A DNA stretch of 5,855 bases from Planctomycetota bacterium (GCA_021838985.1 JAKCCC010000144.1:1-5855); one strand, 5' to 3'. Positions 1 to 5,855 are shown, numbered from the stretch's first letter. The notes: generated by a model not told the origin, from the letters alone. Numbers and translations are program-made.

Positions 1-2164
1 CCTGCGCTCCCTGCAGCCGGTGCTACGCGCCCAGGGTATTATTCTGCACGGAAAAATTCTCCAATCCGCTGATTTCATTACGGTCGCCCTGCACAACCTG
101 ATGAACTCGCTGCTCATCGGCGCCGGCCTGGTGATTATCGTGCTGTTTTTATTCTTAGGCGATTGGCGAACCAGCCTTATTTCCTGCCTGGCGATTCCTT
201 TGTCGCTCCTGGCCGGCATTATCATCCTGACGCATCTGGGGCAGACCCTGAACATCATGACCCTCGGCGGTTTGGCGGTGGCGATTGGCGAAGTGGTCGA
301 TGACGCGGTCATTGACGTGGAAAATATTACCCGCCGCCTGCGCTTAAACGCCCTGGCCGCTGTGCCGCGTCCACCTCTGCGGGTGGTGCTTTCAGCATCC
401 CTGGAGGTGCGCAGCGCGGTGGTGTTCGCCACCTTCGCGGTCATTCTGGTTTTCATGCCCATTTTCGGGCTGACCGGACTGGCGGGCCGATTTTTCGCGC
501 CGCTCGGCGTGGCCTATATCGCCGCGGTACTTTCTTCGCTCCTGCTGGCGCTGACCCTCACGCCGGCCCTGGCCCTGACCTTGCTGCCGCCGGTGGCGGC
601 TCGCGGCCATGACGCCTGGCTGACCGGGCGGATCAAAAGTGGGTATCGGCGGCTGCTGGCCGCGGTGGAATCCCACCGTCGAACGGTCATGGCTGGGGCG
701 GCTTTCGTCATCGTCACCGGGATGGCCAGCGCCGTCTTCTTGAAAACCGAATTTTTTCCCCGCCTCAACGAGCGTAATTATGTGCTGCATCTGGCTTTGC
801 CGGCGGGGTCCTCCCTGGGGCAATCCATCGCCATTGGCAATCGTTTGACGCGCGACTTGCGCAAGATTCCATACCTTCAAGAAGTGGAGCAGCGCGCCGG
901 CCGACCGAATCTGGCCGGCGATGTTTTAGGCCCGCAGTACAGCGAGTATCTGCTGAAGGTGCGCCCCCTCACGCCCCCCCAGGCCCGCCGCTTCCGCCGC
1001 GATATGAATAGCCTGATCAAAACATTCCCCGGCGTGCTGATCTCTTATAACACCGTTCTGTCCGAGCGCATCAATGAAACCCTTTCCGGGGCCGGAGCGC
1101 CAGTGGTGGTGCAGCTCATGGGCAATCATTTCCGGGCCATTAAAAAAGCCACTACCATTCTGACGGCCGTGTTGCGAAAACTTCCCGGCGCCCGCAGCGT
1201 GGCGCCGCAGACCATCTGGAGCGCCCCGGAAATTAAAATACGCCCGCGCTATCGGCGCCTGCGGCGCTGGGGCTTAACTCCCCTGGCGGTGATGCAGCGC
1301 CTAGAGCTGCTGGCCCGCGGACAATTGATCGGTCAGAGGTACCACGGCACCCGCATCTGGCCGGTGGCGGTCACACTGACGCCGCCTTGGAACCGCGTCG
1401 CGAAAATCCGCCGCCTTCCCATCCTGACCCCGGCGGGAACCTGGGTTCCCCTTTCCGCCGTGGCCAGGGTTTATGAGGGCCGGGGGTTCTACCGCATTTC
1501 CCATATCAACGGCCAGCGGGCCCAGATGATTAATATTCATCTGACCGGTGTTACCGCGGGCCAATTTGTCAAGGCCGCCCAAGCCGCCCTCGCCCGGGTC
1601 AAATTACCCGCGGGCGTGCTGATCAATTTCACCGGCTCCGCCGAAGCCGCGGCTACCGCCCTGCACGATCTGCTCTTTCATTCGCTGATCGCCTTCATCG
1701 GCATTCTGCTGCTGCTGACGATGGTGCTCAAGCACCGGAACAATGTTTTGTTGCTGTTGTTGAATCTGCCCCTGGCGATGGTGGGGGGCGTTCTGGCGGC
1801 CTGGATTTCCGGAGGCGTATTGTCGCTGGGCGCTTTGGTTGGATTTATCACGCTGTTTGGCATTACCCTGCGCAATTCCATTATGCTGCTTTCCCATTAC
1901 CAGCACCTGGTGCTGCGCGAAGGCCGATCTTGGAACCTTCAGACGGCCATGGAAGGGGCGGTGGATCGCTTGCCGGCTATTTTAATGACCGCCCTGGTCG
2001 CAGCGCTGGGACTCCTGCCGCTGGCTTTGGGCGCCGGCGCCCCGGGCCGCGAAATCGAAGGCCCCCTGGCCCAGGTGATTGTGGGCGGCATCTGCACCTC
2101 CACGTTGCTGAACCTGATCGTGCTGCCAACCTTGGCGGCGCGCTGGGGGCGCTTTGGCCACTAA
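1..2164 (+). CDS. Heavy-metal efflux RND transporter (CzcA/CusA-like), C-terminal part, 5' truncated by window
   Basis: The frame is open from base 2 to the TAA at 2162-2164, about 720 codons. Full HME-RND pumps have roughly 1,020-1,050 residues, so about 300 N-terminal residues (TM1 and the first porter subdomains) lie outside. The GTG at 20 is only an in-frame codon, not the start. Hydrophobic segments fit TM2-TM6, then TM7 (about nt 680-740), a periplasmic porter/docking region (about nt 745-1650), and TM8-TM12. The TM4 motif GEVVDDAVIDVENI is the HME signature. Its first Asp (nt 299) aligns with CusA D405/CzcA D408 and its Glu (nt 320) with CzcA E415; the CzcA D402 position is Ala. The C-terminal run GPLAQVIVGGICTSTLLNL is typical of RND pumps. 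The family uses proton motive force to export metal ions across the envelope with a membrane-fusion protein and an outer-membrane channel, neither of which is visible here. Metal specificity cannot be set from this sequence. The family call is very secure. Confidence 0.95.
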   Translation, partial: LRSLQPVLRAQGIILHGKILQSADFITVALHNLMNSLLIGAGLVIIVLFLFLGDWRTSLISCLAIPLSLLAGIIILTHLGQTLNIMTLGGLAVAIGEVVDDAVIDVENITRRLRLNALAAVPRPPLRVVLSASLEVRSAVVFATFAVILVFMPIFGLTGLAGRFFAPLGVAYIAAVLSSLLLALTLTPALALTLLPPVAARGHDAWLTGRIKSGYRRLLAAVESHRRTVMAGAAFVIVTGMASAVFLKTEFFPRLNERNYVLHLALPAGSSLGQSIAIGNRLTRDLRKIPYLQEVEQRAGRPNLAGDVLGPQYSEYLLKVRPLTPPQARRFRRDMNSLIKTFPGVLISYNTVLSERINETLSGAGAPVVVQLMGNHFRAIKKATTILTAVLRKLPGARSVAPQTIWSAPEIKIRPRYRRLRRWGLTPLAVMQRLELLARGQLIGQRYHGTRIWPVAVTLTPPWNRVAKIRRLPILTPAGTWVPLSAVARVYEGRGFYRISHINGQRAQMINIHLTGVTAGQFVKAAQAALARVKLPAGVLINFTGSAEAAATALHDLLFHSLIAFIGILLLLTMVLKHRNNVLLLLLNLPLAMVGGVLAAWISGGVLSLGALVGFITLFGITLRNSIMLLSHYQHLVLREGRSWNLQTAMEGAVDRLPAILMTALVAALGLLPLALGAGAPGREIEGPLAQVIVGGICTSTLLNLIVLPTLAARWGRFGH

Positions 2165-2218
2165 GGTCTCCTTGGCGCATCTCGCGGGTTGCGGGAGCAT
2201 CGGTTAAACTGCCGCGGC

Positions 2219-3301
2219 ATGACTGAAAAACATTTACCCTCCGTGACCTACCGCCAGGCCGGCGTCGATATCGAGGCCGGCGACCAGATGGTCGATCAGA
2301 TCAAGCATCTGTGCGCGCGAACGTATGGGCCGCGCGTGCTGGGGCCCTACGGCGGGTTCGCCGGCTTGTTTCGGCTCGACTACAACGAAAAGCTTTTCGC
2401 GAATAATTACAGCGAACCGGTGTTGATCGCCTGTACCGACGGCGTCGGTACGAAGGTCAAAATCGCCGCGGCCATGAAAAAGTACGATACGGTCGGGCTG
2501 GACCTGGTGGCGATGAACGTCAACGATCTGATTGTAGCCGGTGGTACGCCGCTGTTCTTTCTGGACTATCTGGCGGTGCATAAACTGGAGCCGGCCGTCG
2601 CCGCCGCCCTGGTCCAAGGGATCTCCGACGGTTGCCTGCAAGCCGGGGCCGCGCTGTTGGGTGGCGAGACGGCGGAGATGCCCGCGGTCTACGCCCCGGG
2701 CGAGTTCGACCTGGCGGGCTTCGCGGTCGGGGTGGTGGATCGCAAGAAGATTCTGGATGGCTCGGCGGTGGAAATCGGTGACAGCGTCATCGGCCTGGCC
2801 TCCAGCGGGCTGCATTCCAACGGCTATGCCCTGGTGCGCCATATCTGCCTGGACCAGCTCGGCCTGGCCCCGGACACTTTCGTCCCTGAACTGGGCGGCA
2901 CGTTGGGGGAAGAATTGCTCCGCCCCACGCGCATTTATGTGAATACCGTACGCAAGGTGCTGGCACGCTACAAAGTCAAGCACGTCATCAAGGCCATGAG
3001 TCATATCACCGGCGGTGGCCTGCCGGGCAATGTGCCGCGGGTTCTCCCCGAGTCTCTGGCGGTGAAGCTGAAGCGCGATTCCTGGCCGGTGCCGCCAATT
3101 TTTCAGTTTCTGCAAAAAAATGGCCCGGTGGACCGCGACGAAATGTTCAATGTTTTCAATATGGGCATTGGGTTTGTGTTGATCGTACGGCCTACGTTTA
3201 CGCGCGCTATTATGACCCATCTGCGGGGGCTCGGTGAAAAACCGTATTTTCTGGGCAAGGTGAAAAAGGCCGCCGGAGCCACGCGGGTGGAGTGGAGTTG
3301 A
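2219..3301 (+). CDS. purM: Phosphoribosylformylglycinamidine cyclo-ligase (AIR synthetase)
   Basis: PurM converts formylglycinamidine ribonucleotide plus ATP to aminoimidazole ribonucleotide in cytosolic de novo purine synthesis. The 360-residue product is slightly longer than E. coli PurM (345). The N-terminal AIRS domain begins with YRQAGVDIEAGD, the usual PurM opening. It continues with the ATP-site motif TDGVGTK (residues 73-79), LVAMNVNDL, PLFFLDY and GGETAEMP (148-155). The C-terminal AIRS domain has SSGLHSNGY (195-203) and the glycine-rich HITGGGLPGN (262-271), then FNMGIG. All core motifs are present, so the enzyme should be active. The ATG at 2219 is chosen because it sits just before the conserved start. 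An in-frame TTG at 2189 would add ten residues that do not resemble the family. No usable Shine-Dalgarno is visible; GGGAG at 2193-2197 is too far away. The gene follows the RND stop by 54 bp on the same strand, so read-through is possible, but the functions are unrelated. Confidence 0.97.
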   Translation: MTEKHLPSVTYRQAGVDIEAGDQMVDQIKHLCARTYGPRVLGPYGGFAGLFRLDYNEKLFANNYSEPVLIACTDGVGTKVKIAAAMKKYDTVGLDLVAMNVNDLIVAGGTPLFFLDYLAVHKLEPAVAAALVQGISDGCLQAGAALLGGETAEMPAVYAPGEFDLAGFAVGVVDRKKILDGSAVEIGDSVIGLASSGLHSNGYALVRHICLDQLGLAPDTFVPELGGTLGEELLRPTRIYVNTVRKVLARYKVKHVIKAMSHITGGGLPGNVPRVLPESLAVKLKRDSWPVPPIFQFLQKNGPVDRDEMFNVFNMGIGFVLIVRPTFTRAIMTHLRGLGEKPYFLGKVKKAAGATRVEWS

Positions 3302-3313
3302 AACCGCCGCGGA

Positions 3314-3336
3314 CCACGGCTGTTTCACCGCCGTGG
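3314..3336 (+). terminator. Perfect hairpin 12 nt after purM stop; possible terminator or 3'-end stabiliser
   Basis: CCACGGC (3314-3320) pairs exactly with GCCGTGG (3330-3336) across a 9-nt loop. The position directly after purM suits a transcript end. There is no T-run after the stem (AACCTGGGTTG follows), so a classical intrinsic terminator is not supported. It could be a processing or stability stem, or the termination point could depend on Rho. Confidence 0.3.
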
Positions 3337-3390
3337 AACCTGGGTTGAAAACGCCGGGCGGCTCCCCCCGCGCCACCCAAGCCGAACGTG

Positions 3391-3417
3391 TGGACGATGC
3401 AAAAAATGTGATAGAAT
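3391..3417 (+). promoter_or_regulatory. Candidate extended -10 promoter for the kinase-like gene
   Basis: TGATAGAAT at 3409-3417 matches an extended -10 element (TGn followed by TAGAAT, one mismatch from TATAAT). A weak -35-like TGGACG lies at 3391-3396, with a short 15-bp spacer. An A-run (3401-3406) falls in the spacer of this otherwise GC-rich region. Transcription would begin near 3424 and give a leader of about 240 nt before the kinase start at 3666. This rests on a consensus match only. Confidence 0.35.
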
Positions 3418-3423
3418 ACAACC

Positions 3424-3665
3424 TCACGCACCGATGAAATATAGTCGGGGCGATGAACTGCCCGCGGCTGGGCATGTGGGGCGAACGGCCAACAGCCGCC
3501 CGTGCCGTGCAGGCGCCTACGGAGCATGAAAATGGCATCAGCATCGGGTGGGTAGCCCCGGTCGCGGACTCGCCTCCGGTGAGTCGAAAAGTCACCGGGG
3601 TGATTGCGTCGGGGGTGGAATTCCCCGTAGCGCCTCACGCCTCCATTTTCAGGACACAATGGCGT
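3424..3665 (+). promoter_or_regulatory. Predicted structured, pseudoknotted 5' leader RNA upstream of the kinase-like gene
   Basis: Complementary segments read by eye: (1) hairpin 3471-3506, built from GGCA/TGCC, GGGC/GCCC and GGC/GCC; (2) long-range helix AGGCGCCTACGG (3511-3522) with CCGTAGCGCCT (3625-3635), 11 bp with one bulged C; (3) helix TGAAAATGG (3527-3535) with CCATTTTCA (3643-3651), 9 perfect pairs, which crosses helix 2 and so makes a pseudoknot; (4) GCATCA (3535-3540) with TGATtGC (3601-3607), running into CCCCGGT (3556-3562) with ACCGGGG (3594-3600), capped by GACTCGCC/GGTGAGTC (3567-3585). A competing local hairpin (CGGGG 3610-3614 with CCCCG 3623-3627, plus GCG/CGC) would take the 3' arm of helix 2, which suggests two states. 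Helix 3 ends on the SD-like AGGA (3651-3654). The frame is open from ATG 3453, but the 71 residues it would add look non-coding. I recognise no known riboswitch, 6S, SRP, tmRNA or RNase P signature. It could also be an independent ncRNA. Confidence 0.45.
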
Positions 3666-5084
3666 ATGGACCAGATGGCCGACCATACAGCGCCAGCACC
3701 CGGCGCCAAGCCTCAGCGCCCGCCGCGGAAGCTGGCCGCGGTCAACGGCGTGCTGCTCAAGCTGATTGAACAACGGTGCTTTGCGGACGATCCGGAGTAC
3801 CAAAATGGCCTGCGGATGACGCCGTCGGATGTCACCGGCGGTTTGCCGTACCATTTGTTTCTGCCAGCGGAGGCGGCGATCTCGCCGGAGGAGGTTTTTT
3901 CCGCCCTGCGGTGGGGCGGGCGTGCGGTGCTGGTCGCCGCGCAGCCCGGGGTGATCACGGACTTGGCGCAGCGTTTCAGCCGTTGGGAGGGCTGGGTTCT
4001 GGAGCAACCGCCGGCTTGGATTCGGCAACGTCCATGGGGGCTGCCGCTGCCCGGGTTGGGCCGGCGCGTGCACTACGCGGTTCTGCGCAAAGTGGATTTG
4101 ATGAAACCGGGGGAAACGACCGACCGTTTCACCTATTTCACACGGCTGGGACATGTGGAATCCACCGACGGCTACGTGGTGGTCAAACGCGTGCCCACGC
4201 TGGATCGGGTGGTGGCGCGCCTGCGCTATAAATTCCCCGAACTGTCGCTGGAGGACCTGCACCGGCGGGCCAGGAAATTCACGGACAAAATTTTTCCCGT
4301 GCTGCTGACGCGCGAAGCGGCTATGCTCGATATTTTGCAGCGGGATATGCCCGAACCGCTCCGGGAGCGCGTGCCGCGCTGCTTAAAAGCGGAAAAAGAC
4401 GCACGCGGTTTTGTCCATACGCTGTATATGAACTGGCTGCGTAACGGCGGGCGGGAAATATCGCAACTTCAGTTCGCCCTGCAAAGCGCCGAACTGCTCA
4501 CCGCCCTGCACGAAACGGCCGGCGTGCTGCATCTGGACCTGCGCCTCGATAACTTCGTCATCACCCAGCGCGGTGTCGGGTTTATCGATTTTGGTTCCTC
4601 CGTGCGCGACCGCGAAACCTTCGCCCCCACTTCGCTGCTGGCGACGCTTTTTCAGGAAATGATGCGCACCTGCCAGGTGCAGCGCACCTTGGACCGCCTT
4701 TGCCAGCAGGGGCAGGTAACGAACCCCGTTTTGCGCGGCGCGCTGCACCGCGTGGATAAAGCGGTGGATTTATTTCATCTAACCCTGCTGATCAACAAAC
4801 CGACGGCCCAGCCGGAGTTCAAGGGCCTGGTGCGCTACGACCCCGCCGGCCCGGAGGCCCAGTGTATCCGGAACCTTACGGACGAGGTCCTGCGCCCACC
4901 GGATCCGGCCCGACCGCGGTATCGTACCGCGCGGGACTTGCTGAATGGCCTGCGGCGACTCGAGAAGGATCTCGCCCACGGACCGATCGCCCCGCCCTCC
5001 TCACCCCCGCCGCCCGACGGCGCGGAGAGCAGCGGCCCCTTCGCCAGCCATTCTTCTGATACCATCGCCGTCATGGGCATGTGA
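3666..5084 (+). CDS. Kinase-fold (eukaryotic-like protein kinase) protein with extra N-terminal domain, role unknown
   Basis: The 472-residue product (from ATG 3666) has a protein-kinase-like core. The beta-3 lysine is in VVVKR (K174), a likely alpha-C Glu is in REAAML (E217), the catalytic loop is HLDLRLDN (H289, D291, N296), and the metal-binding DFG is at 308-310 in IDFGSS. The key residues for phosphotransfer are therefore present. Three features are unusual: no clear GxGxxG loop before K174, 43 residues between K174 and E217 (longer than usual), and Arg in place of Lys in the catalytic loop. Residues 418-433 (RYRTARDLLNGL) resemble the last helices of bacterial Ser/Thr kinases. A Pro-rich tail follows (about 442-452), with no membrane segment. 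Residues 1-150 form another domain; ALRWGGRAVLVA (80-91) faintly recalls the late part of a Rossmann methyltransferase, but no SAM motif is seen. The frame opens at 3453, but those first 71 residues overlap the structured leader. ATG 3675 is another possible start. Substrate and pathway are unknown. Confidence 0.8.
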   Translation: MDQMADHTAPAPGAKPQRPPRKLAAVNGVLLKLIEQRCFADDPEYQNGLRMTPSDVTGGLPYHLFLPAEAAISPEEVFSALRWGGRAVLVAAQPGVITDLAQRFSRWEGWVLEQPPAWIRQRPWGLPLPGLGRRVHYAVLRKVDLMKPGETTDRFTYFTRLGHVESTDGYVVVKRVPTLDRVVARLRYKFPELSLEDLHRRARKFTDKIFPVLLTREAAMLDILQRDMPEPLRERVPRCLKAEKDARGFVHTLYMNWLRNGGREISQLQFALQSAELLTALHETAGVLHLDLRLDNFVITQRGVGFIDFGSSVRDRETFAPTSLLATLFQEMMRTCQVQRTLDRLCQQGQVTNPVLRGALHRVDKAVDLFHLTLLINKPTAQPEFKGLVRYDPAGPEAQCIRNLTDEVLRPPDPARPRYRTARDLLNGLRRLEKDLAHGPIAPPSSPPPPDGAESSGPFASHSSDTIAVMGM

Positions 5085-5092
5085 AAAAAAAG

Positions 5093-5120
5093 TTACAGGT
5101 TTTAGGTTATAGGTTTTAGG
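5093..5120. repeat. Tandem heptamer repeat, four units
   Basis: The units read TTACAGG, TTTTAGG, TTATAGG and TTTTAGG, which is also a 14-bp unit repeated twice with one mismatch. It is AT-rich against a GC-rich surround and begins one base after the A-run (5084-5091) that overlaps the kinase stop codon. A microsatellite-like origin by slippage, or a dispersed intergenic repeat family, would both fit. Confidence 0.75.
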
Positions 5121-5430
5121 CGCGGCGTGCGATGCTCCGCACATCCCCACGCGGGGCGCCGTTGCGACACGGGGTTGCTTGCCGTTGGAGGCCGCAGCTA
5201 CGCGCGGATATACTGTCGCTGGGATGACGCGCCAGCTGAGCCACGCGAAACGTGAAGTAATCTTGGAAATGGCGCGGCAATCTAGCGCCAATCGGTTCCT
5301 GTGATCACCCCTGGCACACCAGATACAAATTTTGGGCGAGGCGGCATGATAGAGGTTGTTCGCGCCGGCGCGAGGGCGCTAGTTCTCTGTCACCACTTAG
5401 CTTGCAGGTGCCACGGCCGCCGCCATTCAC

Positions 5431-5464
5431 CGGGTCGCCCTGAGCGACCCGCTACGGCGACCCG
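5431..5464. repeat. GGGTCGC-type inverted repeat cluster (REP-like)
   Basis: GGGTCGC (5432-5438) pairs with GCGACCC (5444-5450) across a 5-nt loop. Alternatively CGGGTCGCC (5431-5439) pairs with GGCGACCCG (5456-5464), nine perfect pairs. Three alternating copies of one short word in 34 bp is typical of a dispersed extragenic palindromic repeat, but copy number cannot be judged from one window. Confidence 0.55.
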
Positions 5465-5706
5465 AGGGCCGGTGCTTCGGGTTCGGGGGCGGGGCCGGAG
5501 CGCTTTCGGCCACCAGAATTTTATCGATTGACAGAGCGCCAGAGCCATCGCCGGCTACGGGGGCCGGCGGGTGAGGACCGAACGCACCAATTGCACCGCC
5601 TCCCGGTACAAATCAGGCGTGCTGTAGCCGGCCCTGGCCCGATGGCCGCGGCGCGGGCGCCTGACCCCGCCCATCCCGAACCACGTGCCCGCAAATATGG
5701 CCACAC

Positions 5707-5723
5707 CCGCCTGGCACGGGCGG
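5707..5723 (-). terminator. Weak candidate gyrB 3' hairpin
   Basis: On the - strand, 41 nt past the gyrB stop, CCGCC and GGCGG form a 5-bp stem with a 7-nt loop. It is followed some bases later by ATATTT (plus 5695-5700). The stem is short and the T-rich part is interrupted, so this is only a possibility. Confidence 0.15.
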
Positions 5724-5743
5724 TTACCGCTGGCCTAAGCCAC

Positions 5744-5755
5744 AAAACCTGAAAC
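5744..5755. repeat. Inverted near-copy of the heptamer-array edge
   Basis: AAAACCTGAAAC here matches the reverse complement of 5092-5103 (GTTACAGGTTTT) at 11 of 12 positions. The two copies lie near the two ends of the kinase-gyrB gap, 640 bp apart, in inverted orientation. Confidence 0.45.
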
Positions 5756-5763
5756 TCGCGGTG

Positions 5764-5855
5764 TTAGACATCCAGATTCTTTACTTCCAAGGCGTGCGCT
5801 TCGATAAATTGGCGACGGCGTTCCACGTCTTCGCCCATCAGGGTGCTGAACATGG
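5764..5855 (-). CDS. gyrB: DNA gyrase subunit B, C-terminal end, truncated by window
   Basis: Reading from the right edge on the - strand, the last 29 codons spell MFSTLMGEDVERRR, then QFIEAHALEVKNLDV, ending with TAA (plus 5764-5766). The pattern LMG-[DE]-DVExRRxFIExxAL-x-V-x-NLD is the invariant C-terminus of GyrB (E. coli ends FTTLMGEDVEPRR...NLDI). GyrB carries the ATPase and TOPRIM parts of the gyrase A2B2 complex, which supercoils DNA. This tail belongs to the region that contacts DNA and GyrA. The Met at 5853 is internal, and more than 95% of the gene lies beyond the window. ParE is the main alternative, but its C-terminus lacks this NLD ending. Confidence 0.93.
   Translation of the reverse strand, partial: MFSTLMGEDVERRRQFIEAHALEVKNLDV

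Larger units (their letters stand above)
3302..3423 (+). other. purM 3' flank: direct repeats and hairpin, no gene
   Basis: No coding region is evident between the purM stop and the inferred kinase-gene transcription start. The stretch holds two near-identical 13-bp direct repeats (3297-3309 and 3344-3356, 12 of 13 matching), which flank a perfect 7-bp inverted repeat. A promoter-like site follows. Confidence 0.5.
5085..5763. other. Convergent intergenic region, repeat-rich, no supportable gene
   Basis: This 679-bp gap separates the kinase stop from the gyrB stop. Short open frames exist on both strands (for example 5301-5531 + and 5521-5745 -), but they are Arg/Gly/Pro/Ala-rich, have no SD and show no domain. 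No tRNA, tmRNA or CRISPR pattern is visible. Small inverted repeats are frequent: 5127-5142 (GTGCG/CGCAC), 5145-5156 (CCCC/GGGG), 5242-5254 (CACG/CGTG), 5270-5290 (TGGCGC/GCGCCA), a 12-bp palindrome CGCGCCGGCGCG at 5361-5372, and 5549-5569 (CGCCGGC/GCCGGCG). None has a T-run placed for a classical terminator. Confidence 0.6.

Noticed and set aside
20..22. GTG at 20 as the start of the RND gene
   Set aside because: The frame continues to the window edge with conserved pump sequence, and the N-terminal third of the family is missing, so the gene begins outside the window.
2234..3595. Long - strand open frame opposite purM (453 codons)
   Set aside because: It lies antisense to a fully conserved purM and is rich in His/Gln/Arg with no domain. 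It is a shadow of GC-rich codon bias.
3594..3640. tmRNA 5' end (GGGGTGATT...)
   Set aside because: No tRNA-like acceptor partner, no GTTCGA T-arm, no CCA end and no tag reading frame are present.
3511..3651. HDV-like ribozyme, because the crossing helices resemble its P1/P2 order
   Set aside because: The inner hairpin is far too long, there is no P4 hairpin between the two 3' strands, and the short P3/P1.1 core is absent. Only the topology is similar.
3210..4262. Long - strand open frame opposite the leader and kinase N-terminus
   Set aside because: It has low-complexity Arg/His/Pro/Gly composition, no recognisable motif and no RBS, and the + strand frame carries clear kinase motifs downstream.
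5301..5531. Short + strand open frame in the kinase-gyrB gap
   Set aside because: It is Arg/Gly/Pro-rich, crosses the palindromic repeats and has no RBS or domain.
5528..5533. Perfect -35 hexamer TTGACA on the + strand
   Set aside because: No -10-like sequence lies 15-19 bp downstream (the region is CGCCGGCTACGG), and no gene follows on the + strand.
5555..5704. Small - strand frame downstream of gyrB (about 49 codons from GTG)
   Set aside because: Its C-terminal end (YSTPDLYREAVQLV) looks somewhat protein-like, but there is no SD, no homology I recognise and an Arg-rich remainder. It may be a gene remnant at most.

Overview
The window is a GC-rich (about 60% by eye) bacterial chromosomal segment. 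It holds two complete genes and the ends of two others. From left to right on the + strand: the C-terminal 70% of a heavy-metal-type RND efflux pump (1-2164, cut at the left edge), a complete purM for phosphoribosylformylglycinamidine cyclo-ligase (2219-3301), and a kinase-fold protein of unknown role (best start 3666, stop 5084). On the - strand, entering from the right edge, is the last 29 codons of DNA gyrase subunit B (5764-5855). The kinase gene and gyrB are convergent.

The organism cannot be named from the sequence. No gene here has a strong Shine-Dalgarno site at a normal distance. There is a solitary eukaryotic-like kinase fold with an extra N-terminal domain, and the gaps between genes are long and rich in repeats. 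Together these would fit Planctomycetota (for example Phycisphaerae), but this is inference from gene style, not from a diagnostic marker.

The most unusual stretch is the 364-bp gap between purM and the kinase. It has a perfect hairpin just after purM, an extended -10 promoter-like site near 3409-3417, and then about 240 nt of DNA with dense complementary segments. One long-range helix (3511-3522 with 3625-3635) and a second helix that crosses it (3527-3535 with 3643-3651) would make a pseudoknotted RNA enclosing a two-stage hairpin (3556-3600). The second helix ends on the only SD-like sequence before the kinase start. A structured cis-regulatory leader is therefore plausible. It matches no known riboswitch or RNA class that I could recall.

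The 679-bp gap between the kinase and gyrB carries no gene I can support. It contains a tandem heptamer array (5093-5120), a near-copy in inverted orientation at the other end (5744-5755), a cluster of GGGTCGC-type inverted repeats (5431-5464), and several small hairpins.

The genes do not form an obvious pathway. The window joins metal efflux, purine synthesis, an orphan kinase-like protein and gyrase, so shared function should not be inferred from adjacency.
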